A DNA stretch of 64,000 nt from JABDIP01 sp965212545 (GTDB lineage: Bacteria > Pseudomonadota > Alphaproteobacteria > DSM-16000 > Inquilinaceae), in contig CBDBVB010000030.1 of assembly GCA_965212545.1 (NCBI GenBank), forward strand, positions 62,001 through 126,000, in the 5' to 3' direction. A program made the position numbers and the translations under genes. Positions within the stretch are counted from its first letter, which is position 1. Each line of letters opens with the position of its first letter. The notes under the pieces are model-generated. The model worked only from the letters and a program-made list of their open reading frames with translations. It had not been told where the DNA came from and made no database searches. This document shows positions 53,617-61,062 of the stretch, piece after piece.

Positions 53617-54390
53617 TTACCAGCAGCTATAACCGCCGTCGGCGAGGACGATGCTGCCGGTCATCAGGCTGGCCGCGTCGGAGGCCAGGAACAGCACCAC
53701 CGAGGCGACCTCGTCGACCTGTCCGACCCGGCGCATCGGAGTGTTCTCCATCCACACCGGATACATCTGGTCGTCCTCCATGCCGAACTTGGTCAGCGGC
53801 GTCTCGATATAGGTCGGTGCCACCGCGTTGACGCGGACCCCGCGCGCGCCCCACTCCGCGGCGAGCGACTTGGTGAGCTGGTGCACGCCAGCCTTCGAGG
53901 CGTTGTAGAACGACTGCGGCTGCGGCTTGTTGACGATGAAGCCCGACATCGAGCCGATATTGACGATCGCGCCACGGCGGCGCGCCAGCATGTGCCGGCC
54001 GAAGGCGCGGCAACACCAGAACAGGCCGTTCAAATTGACGTCGATGACGTTCAGCCAATGCTCGTCCACCACCTCTTCGGCCGGAACGCCGCTGCGCGCG
54101 ATGCCGGCGTTGCAGACCAGGATGTCGACGGCGCCGTGCCGCTCGACCAGCGCGTCGGCGGCGGCGGTCGCCTGGTCGGGCTTGGTGACGTCCAGCGCGA
54201 CGGTGTCCGCCTCGTGGCCGGCCTCGGCGAGCGTCGCCTGACCGGCGGCGGCGGCCTCGGCGTCGATCTCGGCGATCACGACCTTGGCGCCGGCCTCCGC
54301 CAGGGCGGACGCGCAGGCGAGGCCGATTCCCTGGCCGCCGCCGGTCACCACGGCGACGCGGCCGGACAGGTCGTACTTCTCTAGATACAT
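53617..54390 (-). CDS. Short-chain dehydrogenase/reductase (polyol dehydrogenase-like)
   Basis: A 257-residue SDR. The cofactor motif is TGGGQGIG (16-23), NAG lies at 94-96, and the catalytic set is Ser147, Tyr162 and Lys166 (SFYNASK). The ending ASLMTGSIVLADGGYSCW is typical of polyol and sugar dehydrogenases such as arabinitol or xylitol dehydrogenases. It probably oxidises a polyol with NAD+. It follows the epimerase gene by 111 bases in the same direction. Confidence 0.9.
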   Translation of the reverse strand: MYLEKYDLSGRVAVVTGGGQGIGLACASALAEAGAKVVIAEIDAEAAAAGQATLAEAGHEADTVALDVTKPDQATAAADALVERHGAVDILVCNAGIARSGVPAEEVVDEHWLNVIDVNLNGLFWCCRAFGRHMLARRRGAIVNIGSMSGFIVNKPQPQSFYNASKAGVHQLTKSLAAEWGARGVRVNAVAPTYIETPLTKFGMEDDQMYPVWMENTPMRRVGQVDEVASVVLFLASDAASLMTGSIVLADGGYSCW

Positions 54391-54501
54391 CGTTGCCTCC
54401 GTTGGTCTTATGCCAAGGACCGCTGAAAATGACCCATTTGATGGCGCGCGGTCGGGCGCGTCATGTCGGCGAGCGCGTTGTGCACATCCTCCAGAACGAT
54501 C

Positions 54502-55410
54502 TCACCCAATGAAAACTCCTCCGACCCCAGGATGCCGGACCAGTCCGTTGACCCTGTCGGCGGCCTGCAAATGCGCCTTTGTGAATTCGATCGCGTGGCG
54601 GCACAAATCCTCGCCATCGTCCCAGAGATCGCGCCAAATTCCGAGCATGCTGCTGAGTTGCGGGTTCACGACCTTCGAACTGAAGGACTCGAACACGATC
54701 GGACCGGTATAGTTCACTTGGCGCAACCCCCTGAAAATACTGTCGAAATCTATGGATCCGCTGCCCATGTAACCGCGATGGGACTCACCGATATGGAAAT
54801 ACCCGAGGTAGTCGCCGGTTTCGAATATTGCGCGGGCGGAATCTGCCTCTTCGATGTTCATATGATATGTGTCGAGGTGGACTTTGACATTGCTGGTACC
54901 GACCATCTTGCACAAGGCCACACCCTGCGCGGCGGTGTTGATGACATTGGTTTCGTAGCGGTTGACAACCTCCAGCCCCACCTCGATACCGCTCGCATCC
55001 GCCGCTTCGCAAACCCGGCGCAGGATTGTGGCGCATTGCGCGATGCCGGCCTCGGTGGCGGGCTCCATATATTTCTTCATCGCCGAGTGAAGCACACCGC
55101 AGACATGGGTCGCCCCAAGATCCCGGGCGATGGACACCACGGTTTTCAGATGGTCTTCGCCGCGGGCGGCAATTGCCGGGTCGTCGCTGGTGATGTCGTT
55201 TGTCGGATCAAGGCCAAGTGAAATCGTGGCGCCAAGCCCGTGCTCCTCTAACAGGCCGGCAGTCCCGTCAACGTCGATCGCCCCAGTGTCGAGCGCCGGA
55301 ATCTCGATGAGATCGTAGCCAAGCCGCGCGCTGCCCTCGATGGCGGTCCTGGCCTCCTCCTCGGTCCAGCCGCCAACCCAGCTCAGCGCATGCACGCCCA
55401 GTTTGTTCAT
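54502..55410 (-). CDS. Sugar 3-epimerase family TIM-barrel protein
   Basis: A 302-residue xylose isomerase-like TIM barrel. The metal ligands of the D-tagatose/D-psicose 3-epimerase family can be seen as Glu147, Asp180, His206 and Glu241; their spacing of 33, 26 and 35 residues equals that of the Pseudomonas D-tagatose 3-epimerase. Context motifs are LEVVNRYETN, HLDTYHMNIEE, YFHIGESHRG and FESFSS. It should epimerise a ketose or related sugar at C3. It shares a leftward operon with the SDR gene and a truncated FGGY kinase fragment. Confidence 0.9.
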   Translation of the reverse strand: MNKLGVHALSWVGGWTEEEARTAIEGSARLGYDLIEIPALDTGAIDVDGTAGLLEEHGLGATISLGLDPTNDITSDDPAIAARGEDHLKTVVSIARDLGATHVCGVLHSAMKKYMEPATEAGIAQCATILRRVCEAADASGIEVGLEVVNRYETNVINTAAQGVALCKMVGTSNVKVHLDTYHMNIEEADSARAIFETGDYLGYFHIGESHRGYMGSGSIDFDSIFRGLRQVNYTGPIVFESFSSKVVNPQLSSMLGIWRDLWDDGEDLCRHAIEFTKAHLQAADRVNGLVRHPGVGGVFIG

Positions 55411-55441
55411 TGCCCTTTTCCCTTCTGTGACGTGTCAGGTT

Positions 55442-55672
55442 TCAGTGGAATATGATCCCGCCTCGGACAGTACGACCCGAAGGTGCGGAACACCAGTGGA
55501 GGAAGGAACCACCCAGAGATCTGTCCGTTGATCTGGTAGCTGACGGACGGGGCGGCCCCGCGACCGGGCGGTTCTCCGCCGTCTCGCCGTCCAGGATGCG
55601 GCCGTCGGCGTCGATCGCCAGCAGCTTCAGGTTGGTCTTGCCGAGATCCAGGACGGCGACGATGTTGGGCAT
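55442..55672 (-). pseudogene. Truncated N-terminus of a second FGGY carbohydrate kinase
   Basis: The 76-codon frame starts MPNIVAVLDLGKTNLKLLAIDADG and RILDGETAENRP, the typical beginning of an FGGY kinase, but after about 43 residues the similarity ends (SATRSTDRSLGG) and the frame stops. No continuation is present in the other frames. Because the SDR and epimerase genes follow it, this looks like the deleted first gene of a sugar operon. The deletion left the next genes intact. Confidence 0.7.
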
Positions 55673-55867
55673 GGCAGTTGGGGTCTCAGGCGGGCGAGGG
55701 CACTCATGCTAGGCCAATCTGTGATGCGGCAGAAAAGGTCTCACGTTCCGTTCGGCCGCCGCCGCATTTGGCGCGTTGACGGCTCAATCTCGAGATTCGG
55801 GATATTCCGCGGCCCGGACTGCCGTGCCGTGTTGATCCGGGCGCGCGCCGCCGATACAGTCGCGGCC

Positions 55868-56725
55868 ATGTCAAAGCTCAAGCACCGCAAGCTCCGCAAG
55901 GAAATTATCGCCACCTGCCGTGAAATGAATGCGCTGGGGATCAACCAGGGCAGCTCGGGCAACATCAGCGCCCGCATCGACGGCGGATTCCTGATCACCC
56001 CATCCGGTATTCCTTACGACCTGATGCAGCCCGAACAGATTGTCGAGATGGATCTGGCGGGTGGGTATTTCGGCGATTTCCTGCCGTCGAGCGAATGGCG
56101 GATGCATTACGACATCTACCGCGCCCGGCCCGAGGCGAGTGCAGTGGTCCACAACCATTCGACCTTCTGCGCCGCCCTGTCGTGCCGGCATGTGACGATA
56201 CCGGCCTTCCACTACATGATCGGCGTTGGTGGCGGCACCACGATCCGCTGCGCCAAATACGCCACCTTCGGAACCCAGGAGCTGTCGGACCACATGCTGA
56301 CGGCGCTGCAGGACCGCAAGGCGTGTTTGCTGGCCAATCACGGCATGATCTGTTTCGGCCCGAACCTGCGTAAGGCGTTGTGGCTGGCGGTCGAGGTCGA
56401 GACCCTGGCCAAGCAGTACTGGTACGCCAAGCGCGACGGCAAGCCCTTCGTCCTGGGGGATGACGAGATGCAGGGCGTGCTGGCTCGCTTCCAGAGCTAT
56501 GGGCAAGCAGCGCGGCGATCTGAAGCCTGGCGAGGCGCTGGCGGTCGAGCCGCCGCCGCGCCGCGACCAGCCGGTCGGCGGCAAGACCAAGAAGGCGGAG
56601 AAAGCCAAGCAAGCCAAACAGGCTGCGAAGGCCAAGCAAGCCAAGCAGGCGGAGAAGGCCAAGCCCGACGAGCAGAAAGCGGCGGCGGAATAGCCGCTTC
56701 GATAGGGGAGGGTGGCGGACAATGA
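55868..56725 (+). CDS. Class II aldolase, L-fuculose-phosphate aldolase-like, with frameshifted tail
   Basis: A 285-residue reading frame. Residues 1-210 are a FucA-type aldolase: NQGSSGNISARIDGGFLITPSG, metal-binding histidines His95, His97 and His158 (VVHNHST, LANHGM) and catalytic Glu76 (SSEW). It should split a sugar 1-phosphate to DHAP plus an aldehyde. After Tyr211 the frame turns A-rich at third codon positions and runs through the next ribosome binding site. In the +1 frame the text continues MGKQRGDLKPGEALAV and a Lys/Ala/Gln repeat tail to a stop at 56691-56693, with normal G/C-biased codons. A one-base indel near 56498-56503 is likely. The gene leads into pfkB. Confidence 0.82.
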   Translation: MSKLKHRKLRKEIIATCREMNALGINQGSSGNISARIDGGFLITPSGIPYDLMQPEQIVEMDLAGGYFGDFLPSSEWRMHYDIYRARPEASAVVHNHSTFCAALSCRHVTIPAFHYMIGVGGGTTIRCAKYATFGTQELSDHMLTALQDRKACLLANHGMICFGPNLRKALWLAVEVETLAKQYWYAKRDGKPFVLGDDEMQGVLARFQSYGQAARRSEAWRGAGGRAAAAPRPAGRRQDQEGGESQASQTGCEGQASQAGGEGQARRAESGGGIAASIGEGGGQ

Positions 56726-57648
56726 TCGTCAGTTGCGGCGAGGCGCTGATCGACTTCGTGCCGCTGGAAGGCCCCGGCGGCGAGGCCGGCTACCGGCCGC
56801 TGCCCGGCGGCTCGCCCTTCAACGTCGCCATCGCTGCCGCCCGTCTGGGACAGAGTGCGGGGTTCCTGAGCCGCATTTCCCGGGATCTGTTCGGCGACCA
56901 GCTTGTCGCGACCCTGGAGGCGAACGACGTCGACACCTCCCTGGTGGCCCGGGGCGACGAGGCCAGCACGCTCGCCTTCGTCAGCCTGGCGCCGGGGGAA
57001 GAGCCGCGCTACGCCTTCTTCAACACCGGCGCCGCCGACCGCAGCCTGGTCCCGGCCGATCTGCCGGACCCGCTGCCGGCCGGCATCGACTGCCTGCATT
57101 TCGGATCGTTCTCGCTGGCCGTCGAGCCTGCGGCGACCACCCTGGCGGCGCTGATGCGGCGCGAGAGCGGCGACCGGGTGATCTCCCTCGACCCCAATGT
57201 CCGCCCGACCTTGATCGGACCGCATGACGCCTATGTGGAGAGGATCGAGGCGCTGGTCCGGCAAGCTGCCATCGTCAAGGTGAGCGCCGCCGATCTGGAC
57301 TGGCTCTATCCCGGCGAGCCGGCCGAGACAGTGGCAGCCCGCTGGCGCGACAGTGGCCCAGCCGTCATCGCCGTCACCGCCGGCGAACGCGGCGCCTTCG
57401 GTCTGACCGCCAACGGACGGGCGGAAGCCACGGGCAAACCGGTCGAAGTGTTCGACACGGTCGGGGCCGGCGACAGCTTCCAGGCCGGGCTGCTGGTCCG
57501 TCTGGCGGAGCTTGGACGCTTGTCCAAGGACGGGCTGGCGGATCTGAGCGAAGCGGACCTCGCCGATGCGCTGGCCTTCGCCGGCCGCGCCGCCGCCATC
57601 ACCTGCACCCGTCCTGGCGCCGACCCGCCACGACGAAGCGAGCTTTAG
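56722..57648 (+). CDS. PfkB-family carbohydrate kinase (fructokinase-like)
   Basis: A 308-residue PfkB kinase. MIVSCGEALIDFVP, PGGSPFNVAIAAARLG (substrate-binding), DPNVRPTLI and the catalytic motif FDTVGAGDSFQAGLL are typical of fructokinases. It phosphorylates fructose or a similar ketohexose. AGGGGAGGG precedes the ATG at 56722. It follows the aldolase gene closely and ends just before a long inverted repeat. Confidence 0.9.
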   Translation: MIVSCGEALIDFVPLEGPGGEAGYRPLPGGSPFNVAIAAARLGQSAGFLSRISRDLFGDQLVATLEANDVDTSLVARGDEASTLAFVSLAPGEEPRYAFFNTGAADRSLVPADLPDPLPAGIDCLHFGSFSLAVEPAATTLAALMRRESGDRVISLDPNVRPTLIGPHDAYVERIEALVRQAAIVKVSAADLDWLYPGEPAETVAARWRDSGPAVIAVTAGERGAFGLTANGRAEATGKPVEVFDTVGAGDSFQAGLLVRLAELGRLSKDGLADLSEADLADALAFAGRAAAITCTRPGADPPRRSEL

Positions 57649-57664
57649 GGCATTTCTCGTTGTA

Positions 57665-57745
57665 CGGCACCGGCCCGTTCCCCCGACCGGCCACCCATGA
57701 GGATACTGGCATTGGGTGGCCGGGCGGGGGAGCGGGCCGGTGCCG
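57665..57745. repeat. Very long inverted repeat, 33-bp arms
   Basis: The arms 57665-57697 and 57713-57745 are complementary at 31 of 33 positions (one A-G mismatch, one T-G), around a 15-base loop. It starts 16 bases after the pfkB stop and ends 30 bases before the facing lipoprotein gene's stop. It is far longer than a normal terminator stem and may be a palindromic mobile repeat or an extreme two-way terminator. Confidence 0.85.
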
Positions 57746-57775
57746 ATTTCGCGTCAGCGGACAATGCTCCAGCTT

Positions 57776-58630
57776 CTATCGCTCCGCCGTCAAATCCGTC
57801 AGGGCGATCCTGCCATTGTTGACGATCCAGGTTCCGGCGCTGGTCTGGACATAGATCGGCAAATCATAGGACAGGCTCATATACACATGGGTCTCGAGCG
57901 GCCAGGCGGTCGTCACATGAGTGATGGAGACGCCGGATTGCTCGGTGCCGGCCGGGACCGCGCTGATCGGCACGATCTCGCAGGACAGCGACAGCGGTGT
58001 GGCGCCCAGCGAGATCAGGCCGTTGGCCGAGACCCGCACCAGCCCATGTCCCGCCAGGACCCGTTCCCCGGGATTCATCGTGGCCGCAAGCTGATAGACC
58101 AGCCAGCCCTGTTCGCCGATCAGGGTGGCCGGCAGGACAACCGTGTTGTAGTTGGTGTCGCAAACGCCCGGCATCTCGGAGACTCCGGTGTTGCGGGCTT
58201 CGTACATGACGGCGCGTTCGCCGACCAGCGGGGTGTCGGGCGGCGTCGGGGCGAGCGTCGGTGTGCCGGTCAGCCCGCCGGGAAACGCCACCTCATGGCC
58301 GACCATCCTGCGGCCGCCTCGCTCGGCAACATAGGTCACCAGGAACGAGCCCGCGCCCTCCTGGGTCACCCAGCCGCGGATCTCCGGTTCATTGACCAGG
58401 TAGCCCGCGTCGATCAGCAGCTTCGTGGCAAGCGCGGTCGCGACGTCCTTCTCGAAGATCGCCCGGCCCAGCCGCTCCGATCGCAGCACGGCCTCGCGAT
58501 AGAGGTTCGCCCGGTCCGAAGTCCTGGCCGCTGTGCCCGGCGAGGTGCCGGGCACGCCGCCGGCATCCGGATTGGGCGCGCAGGCGCCAAGTGCGACGAG
58601 GAGCGCCGGAACGATAAACCTCATGGACAT
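57776..58630 (-). CDS. Lipoprotein of unknown function
   Basis: A 284-residue predicted lipoprotein: the signal peptide reaches ALLVALGAC, so Cys16 or so becomes the acylated residue. The mature part has no family I recognise. It includes LGRAIFEKDVATALATKLLIDAGY, FLVTYVAERGGRRMVG, NTVVLPATLIGEQGWLVYQLA and a beta-rich end. ATG 58630 follows AGAGGG; a second ATG is two codons in. It may be an envelope protein. Confidence 0.7.
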   Translation of the reverse strand: MSMRFIVPALLVALGACAPNPDAGGVPGTSPGTAARTSDRANLYREAVLRSERLGRAIFEKDVATALATKLLIDAGYLVNEPEIRGWVTQEGAGSFLVTYVAERGGRRMVGHEVAFPGGLTGTPTLAPTPPDTPLVGERAVMYEARNTGVSEMPGVCDTNYNTVVLPATLIGEQGWLVYQLAATMNPGERVLAGHGLVRVSANGLISLGATPLSLSCEIVPISAVPAGTEQSGVSITHVTTAWPLETHVYMSLSYDLPIYVQTSAGTWIVNNGRIALTDLTAER

Positions 58631-58737
58631 GGAAACCCTCTGCGCCACGATGCGATTCACGGATGGACCGTGCTCATCATCTCCGGAATTGTGGCGGCAT
58701 CGCGGATTGCGGCAGCGACGGCGATGATCGGGCCGGG

Positions 58738-58992
58738 TTATGGCTCCGGATCGTTGTCCGTATCAGTCTCCGGATCCGGGGGCGGCGGCTTGGAGCTGTT
58801 GCGATAGTTCGGGCCCAGGAAGAATTCCCAGATCGCATACCCGTTCACCGCGCCGGCGATGATCAGCCAGACGGATTGCTGGCCGATCAGTTCGATCACC
58901 AGCCAGAAGACACAGATCGCCATGGTGATGACCCGGCGATGCAACGGGACGAACCACGGGTTCGGTTCGGAGGAGAATATCCTGGAGATCAT
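58738..58992 (-). CDS. Small two-helix membrane protein, unknown function
   Basis: An 84-residue protein with two hydrophobic helices (about residues 21-40 and 41-62) and a Pro-rich acidic tail (PPPPDPETDTDNDPEP). I do not recognise it. The start is uncertain: ATG 58992 or ATG 59046, and neither has a clear ribosome binding site. It is transcribed leftward toward the lipoprotein gene. Confidence 0.5.
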   Translation of the reverse strand: MISRIFSSEPNPWFVPLHRRVITMAICVFWLVIELIGQQSVWLIIAGAVNGYAIWEFFLGPNYRNSSKPPPPDPETDTDNDPEP

Positions 58993-59102
58993 CGCGCGCC
59001 GGCCGGAAATAGCATTGGTCGATGATAGGCCAAGTGGCCCGGTCATGCGAGCGCTGGCGCTTACCGCTTGACCGGGCGGGTCGGCTCGGGCAGGTCGGGG
59101 GC

Positions 59103-60128
59103 ATGGATGCGCGCTCAGTGACCTATGCGATCGAGACGCCGCCCGCGGCCGGACAGGTGCTGGAGGTGGCGCCCGGCGTGCTGTGGATCCGCATGCCGCT
59201 GCCCTTCGCCCTGGATCATGTAAATCTGTGGGCCCTGGACGATGGCGATGGCTGGTGCCTGATCGACACCGGCTTCAACACCGAGACGATCAGGGCGTTG
59301 TGGGACCGGCTGTTCGAGGGGCCGCTGGCCGGCCGGCCGGTCACCCGGATCATCGCCACCCATATGCATCCGGACCATATCGGGCTGGCCGGCTGGCTGA
59401 CCGATCGATGGTCGCCGGAGCTGCTGGTGACGCAGGCGGAATGGCTGTCGGCGCGCATGCTGTGGCTCGACGACAGCGCCGGGCTGCTCGAGGTCTATGA
59501 GAGTTTTTATCGCCGGGCCGGTCTCGACGACGACAGTGTGGAATCGTTGAAGCAGCGGCGCAGCGCCTATCGCCATTCGGTGACGCCGATCCCGCCCGTG
59601 TTCCGGCCGATCCATGACGGCGAGACGATCGGAATCGGCGGGCGCGGTTGGCGGGTGCTGACAGGGCAGGGGCATTCGCCGGACCATGCCTGCCTGCACG
59701 CGCCGGACCTCAACCTGCTGATCTCCGGCGACCAGGTGCTGCCGCGGATCAGCCCCAATGTCAGCGTCTGGCCGTCGGCGCCCGAGGCCGATCCGCTGGG
59801 CGAATATCTGCGCAGTTTTGTCATGTTCTCCGGCCTACCGGATGACATTCTGGTGCTGCCGTCGCACGGCCTGCCGTTCCGGGGGCTGGCCTGGCGCGTC
59901 GCGGACCTGGCGGCGCATCACGAGGAGCGTCTCGCGGTCACGCTGCGGGCCTGCCGGGCGCCGGCGGATGTGAAATCGGTGTCGGCGATCCTGTTCGACC
60001 GCCCGCTGGACAAGCATCAGATGATGTTCGCCATCGGCGAGACCGTCGCGCATCTCAACCGGCTGGTCGAGCAGGGCCGGATCGTGCGATCAATGGACCA
60101 TGATGTTTGGCGGTTTGAGACGCTCTAG
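59103..60128 (+). CDS. MBL-fold metallohydrolase
   Basis: A 341-residue metallo-beta-lactamase-fold protein. The zinc motif THMHPDHIGL supplies His87, His89, Asp91 and His92; GQGHSPDHACL gives a later histidine and LLISGDQVLP the bridging aspartate. LPSHGLPF supplies the last histidine. The C-terminal helical region (250-341) resembles that of lactonase- or thioesterase-like members. The reaction is unknown. ATG 59103 follows a GGTCGGGGG site. Confidence 0.88.
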   Translation: MDARSVTYAIETPPAAGQVLEVAPGVLWIRMPLPFALDHVNLWALDDGDGWCLIDTGFNTETIRALWDRLFEGPLAGRPVTRIIATHMHPDHIGLAGWLTDRWSPELLVTQAEWLSARMLWLDDSAGLLEVYESFYRRAGLDDDSVESLKQRRSAYRHSVTPIPPVFRPIHDGETIGIGGRGWRVLTGQGHSPDHACLHAPDLNLLISGDQVLPRISPNVSVWPSAPEADPLGEYLRSFVMFSGLPDDILVLPSHGLPFRGLAWRVADLAAHHEERLAVTLRACRAPADVKSVSAILFDRPLDKHQMMFAIGETVAHLNRLVEQGRIVRSMDHDVWRFETL

Positions 60129-60247
60129 GAATCGGACGTCCTGATCATCTGATTGCCATTGGCCTATCTTCGCGGTGAAGGGGGTTTGTCGGCATACCGG
60201 TTCGGCGGCGAACCGGTCGTCATCTCCGTTGCGAGAGGATGTGACGA

Positions 60248-60844
60248 ATGTCGGGTTTCCATATGGAGCAATACGCGCCACTCGATATGGATGGCATCGA
60301 CCTGCAGATCGGAGACTGGGTGCGGGTCGTTGCGGTTCCCATTTCGATCAGAGATATGCCCGATGAAACGAAAGAGGCATTTTCGAATGCCGTGGGCAAC
60401 ACCTTTCGAATCATGGCGTTCGACGAAACCGGCTGTCTCCATCTGGAGATGTGGCCGAAGGTGAGCATGGACACCATATGGCTGGAGCCATTCCTCGCGA
60501 AGAGAAGCCGTCGATACAAACGGTTGAGCAAATCGGTCCAGAGCAAGTTGGCCCTCTACTCGGCGCCACCCCCACCGCGATTTGAGCTCAAATTCGATAT
60601 CAGACTGAAAGAGGGCATCGATATCGAGGAATTCGGCGAGACTCTCATCGCCCACGGGTCGGGCGGCGGCTTCGCCAGCTGGCCGGAGGATCGGCGCATA
60701 AAGGGGTCCGTGTATGCCAACATGTCAGAGCCCAATGCCATCGAAATCCTGAGAAATGTCCGCCGGATTATCGCAGAGTCCGAACACATCAGCCGCTATG
60801 AGCTTGGCGAAATTGCCGAATTCAAAGGTCCGAACGATCCGTGA
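60248..60844 (+). CDS. Unknown protein
   Basis: A 198-residue soluble protein I do not recognise. The N-terminal half (residues 15-90) has a beta-rich layout, GDWVRVVAVPISIRDMP with FRIMAFDETGCLHLEM following, reminiscent of a small beta-barrel. The C-terminal half (110-195) is FELKFDIRLKEGIDIEEFGETL with a Gly-rich patch (AHGSGGGFASW) and an alpha/beta segment. Codon bias is weaker than in its neighbours, which hints at later acquisition. AGAGGA precedes the ATG. Confidence 0.65.
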   Translation: MSGFHMEQYAPLDMDGIDLQIGDWVRVVAVPISIRDMPDETKEAFSNAVGNTFRIMAFDETGCLHLEMWPKVSMDTIWLEPFLAKRSRRYKRLSKSVQSKLALYSAPPPPRFELKFDIRLKEGIDIEEFGETLIAHGSGGGFASWPEDRRIKGSVYANMSEPNAIEILRNVRRIIAESEHISRYELGEIAEFKGPNDP

Positions 60845-60863
60845 CATCTCAGTCGCGGATCGT
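60834..60863 (+). terminator. Hairpin across the stop codon of the unknown gene
   Basis: ACGATCCGTGAC pairs with GTCGCGGATCGT (one T-G) around ATCTCA, a 12-bp stem that includes the TGA stop. It probably ends transcription; there is no T-run. Confidence 0.55.
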
Positions 60864-61062
60864 GCGTGGGGACTCCCAGCGGGCGGTCTCCCGACAACCG
60901 ACATTGGCATTTCGTGACGACGTAGAGCGCCGGCTCCTCGGCCGGCGGCTTCAGCGTCCGGTAAGTAGCTCTGGACCAACCCTGAGACCGGATCAACAGC
61001 GCGCAAGGGTCGTCTTCGCCAGGTGACCCGGAACTGCCAGCTATTCAGAAACTCCGGAGCGC

